The notes beneath the pieces were generated by a model that was given only the letters and a program-made list of their open reading frames with translations, was not told the origin of the DNA and made no database searches. From the IMG/VR virus record IMGVR_UViG_3300034073_002585, positions 62,001 to 126,000 of that record: a stretch of DNA of 64,000 nucleotides; one strand, written 5' to 3'. This DNA comes from a virus. Position numbers and translations under genes: made by a program. This document shows, in pieces, positions 1 to 7,091 of the stretch. Within the stretch, counting starts at the first letter, position 1. Each line of letters starts with the position of its first letter.

Positions 1-284
1 TTCAGGCAGAACTGACGACTGATTGGAACTTGGCACGCAAACTTGGCGTTCCACAGACAGCAGTTGTCGCCAGCCAGAATCTCGCAAAGAAAATGGAAAA
101 TGGCGAAACTTCATGGTCGCCACAAATGCGAGAACTACTAGCGTTTCGTGACCTAGCCAAATTGTTTGGGACGAAGTGGGCAGTTCAAAACTTGCTTGCT
201 TCCGCACCAGAGATTGACAGACCAGTCGCTTCTGATGTCTTTACCAGAGTATTCGGAGAGGCGATTCTGCCAGCCAAGATTTAG
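1..284 (+). CDS. C-terminal part of a probable AAA+ (CobS/MoxR-like) ATPase, 5' truncated
   Basis: The reading frame is open from the window edge and ends at 284, so only the last ~94 residues are visible. It is a charged helical region ending in a segment (RDLAKLFGTKWAVQNLL) that resembles the C-terminal lid of CobS/MoxR-type AAA+ ATPases. A TTG at 30 could be read as a start, but the frame continues upstream without a stop, so truncation is more likely. The following gene encodes a VWA/metallopeptidase protein, the usual partner of such ATPases, and this context drives the call. No Walker motif lies in the window, so the assignment is tentative. Confidence 0.45.
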   Translation, partial: QAELTTDWNLARKLGVPQTAVVASQNLAKKMENGETSWSPQMRELLAFRDLAKLFGTKWAVQNLLASAPEIDRPVASDVFTRVFGEAILPAKI

Positions 285-309
285 TGGTAGTTGTGTCCCA
301 CTAAAAAGT

Positions 310-372
310 GGGGAGTGTCAAAAAAGTTTTTTTGGAAATGGACTTGACACTCCCCCAAAATCATGGTTCAAT
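310..372 (+). promoter_or_regulatory. Inverted repeat with overlapping candidate promoter upstream of the VWA gene
   Basis: GGGGAGTGTCA (310-320) is repeated perfectly inverted as TGACACTCCCC (345-355), with an A/T-rich 24-nt loop. A TTGACA (344-349) sits on the right arm and TTCAAT (367-372) follows after 17 bp. This could be a promoter overlapped by an operator, or a terminator for the upstream gene; T-richness inside the loop rather than after the stem argues against a simple terminator. Confidence 0.4.
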
Positions 373-409
373 TAGACATAACAAAAAATGCCAGATGAAA
401 GGGAAGCAA

Positions 410-2263
410 ATGGCACACTACAAAGTAAAAGGGAAGTCAAGACTTACCAGTCGCACAGCGACAACCAACCCAGAGTGGTTGGCAGTATGTTCACAGATTG
501 GTCGCCTAGTCAATGATTGGTCGTGGCGTTCAGACCTAGTTGTCTATGGTGGCGAAGATTCTGCCGAGGGTAGAGCAGTCGCCGCTTTTTATTCAGAGAT
601 TGCCGAGATTGAGATAAACATTCCAAAGGCTTTCGGCGAAGCAACACCAGCAGATTTTGTTGGCGACATGACCCAGAGGGCAACTCACTACGAGTTCCCA
701 ATGGTTACAGGAATCCTATTCCACGAAGCCCTACACGCACGCCACACGAATTGGGACATTCCAAGATTGCTAGAGGCACTTGACCCGACAGAGAGCCAAG
801 CCTTTATGTTGCTAGAGGAATCCCGTATCGAAGCAAAGGGTGTCAAAGAGCGACCAGAGAATCGCCTATTCCTACGCACTTCTGCCCTAGACATGGCACT
901 AGAGGAAGTTACCAGCCAGACCCTAGAGAACTTGGGTAGCGACCTATGGCAGACAGCACACCTAGCAGGGTTGGCTATCGCCAGAGTAGATTCTGGCGTG
1001 TTAGAGGTTGCCGACATTCAAGAGATTTACAACTCGGTGGTTTCGGTTATGGGCAAGGAATTGTTTGACGAACTACGCAAAGTTTGGATTGAGTTTCAGG
1101 CACTAGGCGTTCCACAGATTGAGCGAGCGATTGAGTTGGCTAAGAAGTGGGTTGAGTTGCTACGACAGGCAGACCCAGAGGGCGAGCCTAGTGGTGGTGG
1201 ACACGCTTTTGAGGAATCAGAGGAATCTGACGAGGGCGAGGGCGAGGGCGAATCTGGCGAGGGCAAGTCTGACACCATGAAGCAGATGATTGCCAAGTTG
1301 TCGGAATCTGCCTTGACCACAGAACTAAACGCCAATGATTCTCTCGCAGACCTAGAAACCAAAGAAAAGTGGGACGAGGAATCAAAGGCACGCCAGAGCC
1401 AAGCCAAGCAGACCAACCAGCGCAAGCAACAAGCCAAAGAGGTTTTTCACAAGCAACACAACCAAGAGGGCGGTAATGGTTCAGGTTCAAGAGTGGACAC
1501 TCGCAGACAGCCCACAGGCGCAGAGCGAGCCAGCGCAGTCCAGATTGCCAAGTCACTTGAAAAGGCAAAGTATCGTGAGCGTTCGGTTCACACACGCAAG
1601 ACCCAAGCCCCAATGGGCAAACTGATTATGCGAAACGCAATTCAGAACAAGGCTATGGAAGCACAAGGCAAGCGTGGCGACTTGCCAGCGTGGAAGTCCA
1701 AGACCCGAAAGCACACAGACGACCCAACGCTAAGGCTCGGTGTCATGGTGGACATTTCAGGTTCTATGGGTTCGGCTATGGAATCTATGGGACAGACAGC
1801 GTGGATTATGAGCGAGGCAGGTCGCAGGATTCAGGCAGAAACAGCCATGATTTATTACGGAAGCGGAATCTTCCCGACCTTGAAGCGTGGACAGCGTTTG
1901 AGCGAGGTGACTATCTATACCGCACCAGACGGAACAGAAAAGTTTGGCGAGGCGTTTGAAGCACTTGACGGAGAACTTGGACTGACTTTCGGTGACGGAG
2001 TTCGTATGTTGGTCGTGGTGTCGGACGGAAACTACACGCCGAGCCAGACGGACAGAGCCAAGCAGATTCTCGCAGAGTGCCGACAGAGTGGCGTGGCGGT
2101 TCTATGGATTACACCGAGAGGTTGCTACTCGTATGGTGCGAAAGACATTCTCGGAAGTTCGGCGTGGGGAGTTCACTTGGACGACCTAGACACCGCCGAG
2201 ATTGCGAGGCTTGTCGGCAAGTCGGCGAGCGAAGCGTTAGCAAAGGTTGGTTCGCAGATGTAG
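410..2263 (+). CDS. VWA-domain protein with DUF2201-type putative metallopeptidase region (CobT-like)
   Basis: The ATG at 410 is preceded by AAAGGGA; an in-frame GTG at 308 lies in the inverted repeat and lacks a ribosome site, so I take 410 (617 aa). An HEALH zinc-binding motif is at residues 105-109, followed by an EESR segment typical of the putative metallopeptidase domain fused to VWA domains. A low-complexity Glu/Gly/Ser stretch (~260-300) and a basic linker lead to a C-terminal VWA domain with a MIDAS motif DISGS at 448-452. In this family the VWA protein works with an AAA+ ATPase (CobS/CobT or MoxR/VWA type), probably remodelling a protein target; the upstream partial gene fits as partner. 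The phage role is unknown. Confidence 0.75.
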   Translation: MAHYKVKGKSRLTSRTATTNPEWLAVCSQIGRLVNDWSWRSDLVVYGGEDSAEGRAVAAFYSEIAEIEINIPKAFGEATPADFVGDMTQRATHYEFPMVTGILFHEALHARHTNWDIPRLLEALDPTESQAFMLLEESRIEAKGVKERPENRLFLRTSALDMALEEVTSQTLENLGSDLWQTAHLAGLAIARVDSGVLEVADIQEIYNSVVSVMGKELFDELRKVWIEFQALGVPQIERAIELAKKWVELLRQADPEGEPSGGGHAFEESEESDEGEGEGESGEGKSDTMKQMIAKLSESALTTELNANDSLADLETKEKWDEESKARQSQAKQTNQRKQQAKEVFHKQHNQEGGNGSGSRVDTRRQPTGAERASAVQIAKSLEKAKYRERSVHTRKTQAPMGKLIMRNAIQNKAMEAQGKRGDLPAWKSKTRKHTDDPTLRLGVMVDISGSMGSAMESMGQTAWIMSEAGRRIQAETAMIYYGSGIFPTLKRGQRLSEVTIYTAPDGTEKFGEAFEALDGELGLTFGDGVRMLVVVSDGNYTPSQTDRAKQILAECRQSGVAVLWITPRGCYSYGAKDILGSSAWGVHLDDLDTAEIARLVGKSASEALAKVGSQM

Positions 2264-2355
2264 TCGAGCCACAACGGATTGCCTAACCGAGAGGTTGAGC
2301 GAAAGGTGATTACCCCCCTTTATCACTACTAGTTCCCAAACGGATAGGTAATAGA

Positions 2356-2405
2356 AGCCCCCACAGCCAAGTGCTTCCCCCAGTCTTGGTTCGTGGGGGT
2401 TTCGT
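2356..2405 (+). terminator. Intrinsic terminator after the VWA gene
   Basis: CCCCCAC (2358-2364) pairs with GTGGGGG (2393-2399), with inner GCCAAG/CTTGG pairing, followed by a T-rich tract. A smaller hairpin GTGAT/ATCAC lies at 2306-2326. The remaining 2264-2552 gap holds these hairpins and the promoter region of the next gene. Confidence 0.75.
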
Positions 2406-2438
2406 CTTTTGACCCAGACCATTTTTTGACTGAAGGTG

Positions 2439-2502
2439 TGTATTTATTTTTTGTTACGACTTTTGAAAAAAGACTTGTTTTGTTTGCGAAACCTAGTAGG
2501 AT
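2439..2502 (+). promoter_or_regulatory. 16-bp conserved element (copy 1) and downstream promoter
   Basis: The element TGTATTTATTTTTTGT is at 2439-2454. TTGTTT (2475-2480), 16 bp, TAGGAT (2497-2502) is the best promoter match, 20 bp beyond the element; an alternative -35 TTGCGA starts at 2484 (29 bp). Confidence 0.55.
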
Positions 2503-2552
2503 TGGAGTATCCAATCAGGGACGAAATAGAAGTAGTCCCAAAAAGGGGAGAG

Positions 2553-2891
2553 ATGACGAAAGTCACCAAAGCCCAGCCAGTCGGCTCAAAGACTGACACG
2601 AAGGTAACTCGTAAGTTCGTTACCAAACTCAACGAGTTCGTTGAGGTTCGTTCTCTACAAAACCTCTACAAGAAGTTGGCTGACGAGGGTCGTGCCGAAA
2701 TCTTCAACGAGGTGGGGGAAGCCGAGCAGGTGCTAATCCACAATGGCGTTCGGGTTGCGATTATCAGTAAGGTAACCAAGCCCGACATTGACAAGAAACT
2801 TCTCGCCGAGAAGTATCCAGAGGCTTTTGCCGCTTGCTCAATCACTCGTGACGAGTTCCACATCAAGACAGCAACTCCGACCAAGAGATAA
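2553..2891 (+). CDS. Small phage protein, paralogue of the protein at 10109-10474
   Basis: 112 aa; the ATG at 2553 follows AAAAGGGGAG, which decides the start over further upstream in-frame codons. The C-terminal half (an NGVRV strand, then a DKKLLAEKYPEAF segment and AACS) aligns by eye with the protein at 10109, which has HGVDV, DEEKLAKDFPEAYEAC. Both look like helical N-termini with a conserved C-terminal module ending in the K-L-x-x-x-(Y/F)-P-E-A pattern. This type is widespread as a hypothetical phage protein; I do not know its function. It is a single-gene unit between its own promoter and terminator. Confidence 0.75.
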   Translation: MTKVTKAQPVGSKTDTKVTRKFVTKLNEFVEVRSLQNLYKKLADEGRAEIFNEVGEAEQVLIHNGVRVAIISKVTKPDIDKKLLAEKYPEAFAACSITRDEFHIKTATPTKR

Positions 2892-2899
2892 CCAGAGAG

Positions 2900-2928
2900 G
2901 GGGTTGGGCGAAAGCCCAGCCCCTTTTC
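2900..2928 (+). terminator. Intrinsic terminator
   Basis: GGGGTTGGGC, GAAA loop, GCCCAGCCCC, then TTTT: a strong 10-bp stem with a tetraloop directly after the stop codon. Confidence 0.85.
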
Positions 2929-2940
2929 TCAAAATGCCGT

Positions 2941-2992
2941 TGTATTTATTTTTTGTATGACTTTTGACTCGCCGAGGCGTGCCGTAGAAAAT
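2941..2992 (+). promoter_or_regulatory. 16-bp conserved element (copy 2) and possible promoter
   Basis: TGTATTTATTTTTTGT at 2941-2956. TTGACT (2964-2969), 17 bp, GAAAAT (2987-2992) is a possible promoter only 7 bp beyond the element, so the usual spacing is not kept here. Confidence 0.45.
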
Positions 2993-3040
2993 GTCAGAGG
3001 TTAGTAGTAAATTGGTAGTAACAAGAAAGGGGGTTCTCAA

Positions 3041-3382
3041 ATGAGAGAGCCAGTAGCACTAGACCCAGTAGGCGTGGCAGGACTTAGCCTCACCATGATT
3101 GGAGTTCTCGTTGAGCAGTATGTAAGAGAGGGTTACGCCGACCCAACCATGTATCGGGCATTGAAAGGGGCAGGCGAACTAGCGGAACACCTACGGGAGT
3201 GGGTTATGTCAGAAGCACCAGACGAAACGGAACTGCTTGACGGCGTGACCGACTTACTTATGAACCTAGAACTTACCGCTATGGAGTGTGGCGAGGTCGT
3301 AAACCGAATCATTGACGAACACGGCTTGCCTGTTGATAAAAAGTCGTGGACACGGCTTGACATTGACGGCACGCAGGACTAA
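3041..3382 (+). CDS. Hypothetical acidic protein
   Basis: 113 aa; ATG at 3041 follows AAGAAAGGGGG. Predominantly helical, acidic, with a hydrophobic N-terminal stretch (VGVAGLSLTMIGVLVEQYV) that may pack rather than span a membrane. It shares its transcription unit with the ClgR-like regulator that begins 11 bp after its stop. No family recognised. Confidence 0.7.
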   Translation: MREPVALDPVGVAGLSLTMIGVLVEQYVREGYADPTMYRALKGAGELAEHLREWVMSEAPDETELLDGVTDLLMNLELTAMECGEVVNRIIDEHGLPVDKKSWTRLDIDGTQD

Positions 3383-3392
3383 GGTGGTAGGT

Positions 3393-3686
3393 ATGAAGTT
3401 CTATCAAGCACTCGGCGAGGTAATCAGAGAGCAACGGCTTGCCAAAGAGATGACCCTTCGTGATGTAGCCCAGACGGGTTATGTTTCTATGGGACACCTG
3501 TCAGATGTGGAGTGTGGACGGAAAGAGGGTTCTTCCCAGTTCATTCACGCAGTTGCTAACGGCATAGGCATAGAGCCTCACGAACTAATTTTGAAGGCAG
3601 GTTTCAGAATGGCAGACCTGACCATTCCAGATACACCAGAAAAACTTTTATTGGGCGATTCGCAATTCGAGACAGCCAGACTCTAG
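3393..3686 (+). CDS. XRE-family regulator resembling ClgR (Clp gene regulator)
   Basis: 97 aa; start ATG 3393 after AAGGTGG, not the further upstream in-frame codons that would overlap the preceding gene. The helix-turn-helix spans about residues 5-60: TLRDVAQTGYVSMG, then HLSDVECGRKEGSSQ. The SxGYLSEVERGxKExSSE signature is characteristic of ClgR regulators, which in Actinobacteria activate clpP/clpC and related proteostasis genes. Known ClgR proteins carry an alanine/valine-rich C-terminal degradation tail; this one ends ETARL, so it may be more stable. It could act on host clp promoters or on phage promoters; the sequence cannot separate these. Confidence 0.7.
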   Translation: MKFYQALGEVIREQRLAKEMTLRDVAQTGYVSMGHLSDVECGRKEGSSQFIHAVANGIGIEPHELILKAGFRMADLTIPDTPEKLLLGDSQFETARL

Positions 3687-3703
3687 AAGTCTGAAACCCA
3701 AAG

Positions 3704-3735
3704 ACCCTAGCGAGTGGAAACGCTAGGGTTTTTGC
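3704..3735 (+). terminator. Intrinsic terminator
   Basis: ACCCTAGCG (3704-3712) pairs with CGCTAGGGT (3721-3729), followed by a T tract. Confidence 0.85.
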
Positions 3736-3759
3736 ATTTCCAAATTTTCTTGTTTGGCG

Positions 3760-3775
3760 TGTATTTATTTTTTGT
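3760..3775 (+). repeat. 16-bp conserved element (copy 3)
   Basis: Exact TGTATTTATTTTTTGT upstream of the DUF3846 gene. A weak promoter (TTGATG at 3793, TAGAGT at 3819-3824) follows, but spacing is poor. Confidence 0.7.
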
Positions 3776-3873
3776 TTGGCTTCCAATCGCTTTTGATGAA
3801 AATGTCTGCCAATCCTGATAGAGTTTTCTTGTTGGGAGTTCCAAGTGTGAACTACAACAGAAAGGGGTAGCAG

Positions 3874-4221
3874 ATGAGCAAGTCTGCTTTTTTGATTCGA
3901 GAGGATTTTTCTTTCGAGCGTTTGGAGTTAGAGGGCAACACCTTGAAGGTGTTACAGAGTGCCGTTGATGGCTTGATTCAACCTGTTGATTTGAGCGACA
4001 GCCTGACTGTCTGGGTAAATGAAGAGGGGCTATTCAGAAATGATTTTGATGTGAACCTTTTTGCTACTGCTATTTATCACCAAGCATTTCCGACTGCGGA
4101 TAACCCACTTGTAGGCCCTGCCGTCTTTACAGGTGGTTCTGATGATGAGGGCAACACCCTCGGATTGAGCGAGCAGATGATTGCCAACCTAGCGACATGG
4201 GCTCTGGCTCTCGCCAAGTAA
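3874..4221 (+). CDS. DUF3846 family protein
   Basis: 115 aa; ATG after AAAGGGG. Contains the DUF3846 pattern: LKVLQSAVDGLIQPVDL, then VWVNEEGL, a helical segment, and a GPAVFTGGSDDEG turn. DUF3846 proteins are small, common in actinobacterial phages and plasmids, and of unknown function. Single-gene unit between an element and a terminator. Confidence 0.8.
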   Translation: MSKSAFLIREDFSFERLELEGNTLKVLQSAVDGLIQPVDLSDSLTVWVNEEGLFRNDFDVNLFATAIYHQAFPTADNPLVGPAVFTGGSDDEGNTLGLSEQMIANLATWALALAK

Positions 4222-4237
4222 CACAGAGGTAAGACTG

Positions 4238-4264
4238 CCCCCGCTTCGGCGGGGGTTTTCTTTT
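4238..4264 (+). terminator. Intrinsic terminator
   Basis: CCCCCG, loop CTTCGG, CGGGGG then TTTTC and a T-rich run. Confidence 0.85.
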
Positions 4265-4287
4265 TTCCGTTTTTTGTGCGGGTAGCG

Positions 4288-4363
4288 TGTATTTATTTTT
4301 TGTATGAAGTTTTTATGAAATGCCGACAATAAACTTGATAATGTCAGAGTGCCGTGCTTTACT
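4288..4363 (+). promoter_or_regulatory. 16-bp conserved element (copy 4) and promoter
   Basis: Element at 4288-4303; TTGATA (4335-4340), 17 bp, TTTACT (4358-4363). There are 31 bp between element and -35. A GCCGACA box lies at 4322-4328. Confidence 0.55.
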
Positions 4364-4389
4364 AGAGGTATCCAAGAAAAGGAGAGGGA

Positions 4390-4632
4390 ATGTTCAGTAA
4401 CTATCCAGAGGGTTCAATGCGAGGCTCGGGTATCTATTCGGTTGAGGTGTCTTATGACGCTTTCGATTGCGAGAACGAGGAGTGCGGACAGCACAACGAG
4501 GCTGGCGATACTGCGACTGATGACTGGGGACACTACACGATTGAGTGCGAGTTCTGCGGAGTGACCTACACAGAGAGCAGTCTGGCACAGGACAAAGATG
4601 ATTACTACGCCGACTATTCCGAGGACAGGTAG
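4390..4632 (+). CDS. Small zinc-ribbon-like protein
   Basis: 80 aa, very acidic. Cysteines occur as CxxxxC (CENEEC) and CEFC, consistent with one zinc site. ATG at 4390 after AAGGAGAGGG. First of three consecutive small cysteine-rich genes. Possibly an adaptor or inhibitor of a host protein, but no family is recognised. Confidence 0.7.
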   Translation: MFSNYPEGSMRGSGIYSVEVSYDAFDCENEECGQHNEAGDTATDDWGHYTIECEFCGVTYTESSLAQDKDDYYADYSEDR

Positions 4633-4640
4633 GGGCTAAA

Positions 4641-4781
4641 ATGGCAACGCAATACGAATACGAATGTCGCTCTTGTGGAAGTGCGGTTTGGCTAGACCAA
4701 GAACAGCACGACCACTACGAGAGCAACAAAGAAAAGGGAAGCGGGTTCACAATGCCAAAGTGCGCCGACTGCTGGAAATAG
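4641..4781 (+). CDS. 46-aa CxxC/CxxC mini-protein
   Basis: A short open frame from ATG 4641 with CRSC near the N-terminus and CADC at the C-terminus (CADCWK stop), separated by a His/Glu-rich stretch: the spacing of a single small zinc ribbon. It starts 8 bp after the preceding stop with AGGGGCTAAA as ribosome site. Coding is supported by the paired CxxC motifs and tight gene spacing. Confidence 0.65.
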   Translation: MATQYEYECRSCGSAVWLDQEQHDHYESNKEKGSGFTMPKCADCWK

Positions 4782-4792
4782 GGAGAGGAAAA

Positions 4793-4993
4793 ATGACAAC
4801 AACGACCCGCTACTGCTGGAACTGCGAGGAAGAACTAAACGCCGAGAACACAGGTTCTTATGGTGGGTTCGATTCAAGCAACCACTACTATTCAAGTATC
4901 TATGGCGGAGATGGCGACACAGCGCCGTTCACAAAGTGCGACTCTTGTTTTGATGCCGACAACGACAGATATCTAGAGAGCCTTTACGAGTAG
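4793..4993 (+). CDS. Small zinc-ribbon-like protein
   Basis: 66 aa; ATG 4793 follows GGGAGAGGAAAA, chosen over an upstream in-frame codon that would overlap the preceding mini-gene. CWNC near the N-terminus and CDSC near the C-terminus form a likely zinc site around a Gly/Ser/Tyr-rich centre. Third member of a small cysteine-rich operon. Confidence 0.7.
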   Translation: MTTTTRYCWNCEEELNAENTGSYGGFDSSNHYYSSIYGGDGDTAPFTKCDSCFDADNDRYLESLYE

Positions 4994-5009
4994 GCAATAC
5001 CAAAGATTT

Positions 5010-5055
5010 ACTGCCCAATAATTCTGTGCGGGACACAGAGTTGGGCAGTTTTTTA
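5010..5055 (+). terminator. Intrinsic terminator
   Basis: ACTGCCCAA (5010-5018) pairs with TTGGGCAGT (5041-5049), followed by TTTTTTATT. Confidence 0.8.
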
Positions 5056-5091
5056 TTGCCGATTTTTGGCGACTATTTTTTGTTCTTCGAG

Positions 5092-5166
5092 TGTATTTAT
5101 TTTTTGTTCCAGGCTGCCGAAACTTTTTACTAATGATTTGACTTCGCCGACCAAACCTAGTATCTT
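5092..5166 (+). promoter_or_regulatory. 16-bp conserved element (copy 5) and promoter
   Basis: Element 5092-5107; TTGACT (5138-5143), 17 bp, TATCTT (5161-5166). Thirty bp separate element and -35. One of the clearest promoters in the series. Confidence 0.65.
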
Positions 5167-5206
5167 TGTAAGTGTCAGAAAGACACAGAGTGAAAGGAAT
5201 CCAGAA

Positions 5207-5476
5207 ATGGAAACGACAAAAGAAGTAATCAAGGCTAGACTCATGGAGATTGAGGAGCGCCAAAAAGAACTGGCACAGAGTCGCCGAGAGATGGCACTAG
5301 ACATGGCTGTTGAAGTTGGGACAGACGAGCTAGTTGGTATCAACCTTGACTCACTATCAAAGTGGGCAAGAAGAATTAGGAAAGTCAATACAGAGATGAA
5401 AGTTTTGGCAGACGAGCGCCGTTGGTTGAGAGAGAGCAGACGCCGACTCAACCCTTGCGAGTGCGACTGCCACTAA
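5207..5476 (+). CDS. Coiled-coil protein with Cys-rich C-terminus
   Basis: 89 aa; the start at 5207 (GAAAGGAATCC upstream) is preferred because longer forms would overlap the promoter. Two basic/acidic heptad helices (about 10-35 and 50-80) are joined by a short hydrophobic turn, and the protein ends CECDCH, a possible metal-binding tip. No family recognised. Confidence 0.7.
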   Translation: METTKEVIKARLMEIEERQKELAQSRREMALDMAVEVGTDELVGINLDSLSKWARRIRKVNTEMKVLADERRWLRESRRRLNPCECDCH

Positions 5477-5496
5477 GGTTAGTCCCCCCTAACCCC

Positions 5497-5535
5497 CGCC
5501 CCCGTCAGAGAAATCTGGCGGGGGTTTTCTTTTTG
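5497..5535 (+). terminator. Intrinsic terminator
   Basis: CCCCCGTCAG / CTGGCGGGGG stem with an AGAAAT loop, followed by TTTTC and more T. Confidence 0.8.
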
Positions 5536-5565
5536 TCGTTCGTTGAATTTTTCATTGAGAGCTGT

Positions 5566-5581
5566 ACAAAAAATAAATACA
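5566..5581 (-). repeat. 16-bp conserved element (copy 6, inverted)
   Basis: ACAAAAAATAAATACA is the exact reverse complement of the element. The next gene is still rightward; its likely -10 TATACT is at 5641-5646 and the -35 region about 36 bp beyond the element. No leftward gene is visible. Confidence 0.7.
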
Positions 5582-5672
5582 AGTAGGTAGCACAATAATT
5601 TTTGCTGCCGTGTTTCTTTTGTTTTTCTTCTTTTTACTGCTATACTTGATGTAATCAAGAAAGGGGGACACA

Positions 5673-5972
5673 ATGTCCACAAGCACCACCACCGCCCGCA
5701 ACGAGTTTCTTTCCGCCGTATGCGAGCCACTACGCACCATCACTAGCGAGAACCTCACCAAGAGCGCATGGGTAGCTGGAGTTGAAATCATTGCTCTGGC
5801 AAATCGCCTTGCCGACCTTGAGGTTTCCGTAGAGCTTCTAGAGAACGAAATCAAGCTAGGCAACCTCCACTTCGCCGTTGATGGTCACAACTGGAGCGAC
5901 TACGCAAAGGTTTACAACAACAACTTTGTGGAACTGTGCCAGTTGCTACGAGCAAGAAGGCTTGCTAAGTAG
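5673..5972 (+). CDS. Hypothetical helical protein
   Basis: 99 aa; ATG follows AAGAAAGGGGG. A Ser/Thr-rich N-terminus then helices (EIIALANRLADLEVSVELLENEI). No family recognised; single-gene unit. Confidence 0.7.
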   Translation: MSTSTTTARNEFLSAVCEPLRTITSENLTKSAWVAGVEIIALANRLADLEVSVELLENEIKLGNLHFAVDGHNWSDYAKVYNNNFVELCQLLRARRLAK

Positions 5973-5986
5973 TATCCAAAACACCA

Positions 5987-6017
5987 AGCCCCCTGTTTCG
6001 GCAGGGGGTTTCTTTTT
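5987..6017 (+). terminator. Intrinsic terminator
   Basis: CCCCCTG, loop, CAGGGGGT followed by TTCTTTTT. Confidence 0.85.
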
Positions 6018-6048
6018 GCCGTGACGAGAAAGTCTCCCTCTTTCTGTG

Positions 6049-6122
6049 TGTATTTATTTTTTGTCCAGGACTTCAACATGCCGACAACTTTTTGTCAAAA
6101 TGTCTCTTATGGGTGCTATGCT
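6049..6122 (+). promoter_or_regulatory. 16-bp conserved element (copy 7) and promoter
   Basis: Element 6049-6064; TTGTCA (6092-6097), 19 bp, TATGCT (6117-6122). A GCCGACA box is at 6080-6086. Confidence 0.5.
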
Positions 6123-6151
6123 CTAAGTAACCAAAGAAAGGGGACAACCAA

Positions 6152-6328
6152 ATGGTTGGAGTAGGGCAGCTACTAAGTAGCTTGAATTTGAATGTGATTG
6201 CGAGCGCCGTAGAAGGCGAGACAACAGTTCCTTGGACTCTTTTGTTAGAAGATGAGGAATTCCTAAAGATAGCAAAATACGCCAACACCTTACAAGAGGT
6301 TGTTGACTGGGTAAACGAGAACTACTAG
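6152..6328 (+). CDS. 58-aa hypothetical acidic protein
   Basis: A short frame from ATG 6152 directly after GAAAGGGGACAACC, ending 7 bp before the next gene. The product is acidic with two predicted helices (about residues 5-18 and 32-55). The strong ribosome site and operon spacing support it. Function unknown. Confidence 0.65.
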   Translation: MVGVGQLLSSLNLNVIASAVEGETTVPWTLLLEDEEFLKIAKYANTLQEVVDWVNENY

Positions 6329-6335
6329 GGGGTGA

Positions 6336-6539
6336 ATGATGAGCGTAAAGTATCCAGAGATTGAAGTTCAACTTTCGGGAAATGATGGAAATGCTTATGC
6401 GATTATGGGGGCGATACAGAAAGCCCTACGCCGAGCAGAGGTTCCACAACACGAAATTGAGCAATACCTAAACCAATCCATGAGCGGAGACTATGACAAC
6501 CTTTTGCGGGTTGCCATGAATTGGGTGACAGTTCACTAA
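6336..6539 (+). CDS. Conserved small phage protein (VKYPEIEVQLSGxDGNA type)
   Basis: 66-67 aa; ATG at 6336 or 6339, with GGGGGTGA upstream favouring 6339. The sequence pattern, YPEIEVQLSGNDGNAYAIMG, RRAEVPQHEIEQY, SGDYDNLLRVAMNWV, matches a small protein found throughout bacteria and phages, usually annotated hypothetical. Probably alpha/beta with one helix hairpin. Function unknown. Confidence 0.75.
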   Translation: MMSVKYPEIEVQLSGNDGNAYAIMGAIQKALRRAEVPQHEIEQYLNQSMSGDYDNLLRVAMNWVTVH

Positions 6540-6555
6540 TCAAACCAAAGACAAA

Positions 6556-6585
6556 CCCTCGCAAAGTTGCGGGGGTTTTTCTTTT
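6556..6585 (+). terminator. Intrinsic terminator
   Basis: CCCTCGCAA / TTGCGGGGG stem followed by TTTTTC and further T. Confidence 0.8.
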
Positions 6586-6613
6586 TCCCGTGATAATTTC
6601 GGCGCTCGCCGTA

Positions 6614-6679
6614 TGTATTTATTTTTTGTCTAGCTCATCAGCAACAGATTTGCGGTTTATGTGTGTGCCGTGTTAGGGT
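6614..6679 (+). promoter_or_regulatory. 16-bp conserved element (copy 8) and promoter
   Basis: Element 6614-6629; TTGCGG (6650-6655), 18 bp, TAGGGT (6674-6679). Twenty bp separate element and -35, about one helical turn less than most copies. Confidence 0.5.
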
Positions 6680-6704
6680 ATGAGTATCAAGAAAGGAGTT
6701 CCCT

Positions 6705-7091
6705 ATGGGAGCAAGAACAGTTTGGGAGATTCGGACTTATTCCGACAGGCCCTCTATTTATCTATACAGCCACTGGGGTGGCGACACTAAGTGGATTGAC
6801 ACAGTTCAAGCCTTAGAGCAAGCTAGATTCCGCTGGGATGACCCGAGTTATGGAGCAAGGATTTTCATTAGCCAGATTGTTGGAAGCCAATGGGACCTAG
6901 AAACAGGATTCGGTATCACTGCTGGAGATTCTGGAGAAGTTCCATTCGAGGAGAGCTATTTCAATGCGGTAATAGATTTCTCATCAAAGACAGTGACCCT
7001 AGGAGAGCACCTATACACTTTCGAGGAGTTTGTGTCCGCCGATGACATTACTGAACAGCTTGGCAATGAGTTCTGGGAGGTTAGCGCCTAA
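6705..7091 (+). CDS. Conserved hypothetical phage protein
   Basis: 128 aa; ATG after AAGAAAGGAG. Begins RTVWEIRTYSDRPSIYLYSHWGGD and has the ARIFISQIVG and FEESYFNAVIDF segments, a pattern I associate with a recurrent phage hypothetical protein. Likely an alpha/beta fold with aromatic strands. Its stop overlaps the next start by 1 bp, so the two are translationally coupled. Confidence 0.7.
   Translation: MGARTVWEIRTYSDRPSIYLYSHWGGDTKWIDTVQALEQARFRWDDPSYGARIFISQIVGSQWDLETGFGITAGDSGEVPFEESYFNAVIDFSSKTVTLGEHLYTFEEFVSADDITEQLGNEFWEVSA

Noticed and set aside
308-409. Longer version of the VWA protein starting at GTG 308
   Set aside because: Start lies in the inverted repeat without ribosome site; ATG 410 has AAAGGGA and a better N-terminus.
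2439-2454. Element TGTATTTATTTTTTGT as merely the T-run of upstream terminators
   Set aside because: Terminators already have their own T tracts and the element lies 10 to 45 bp further on, is perfectly conserved and also occurs inverted.
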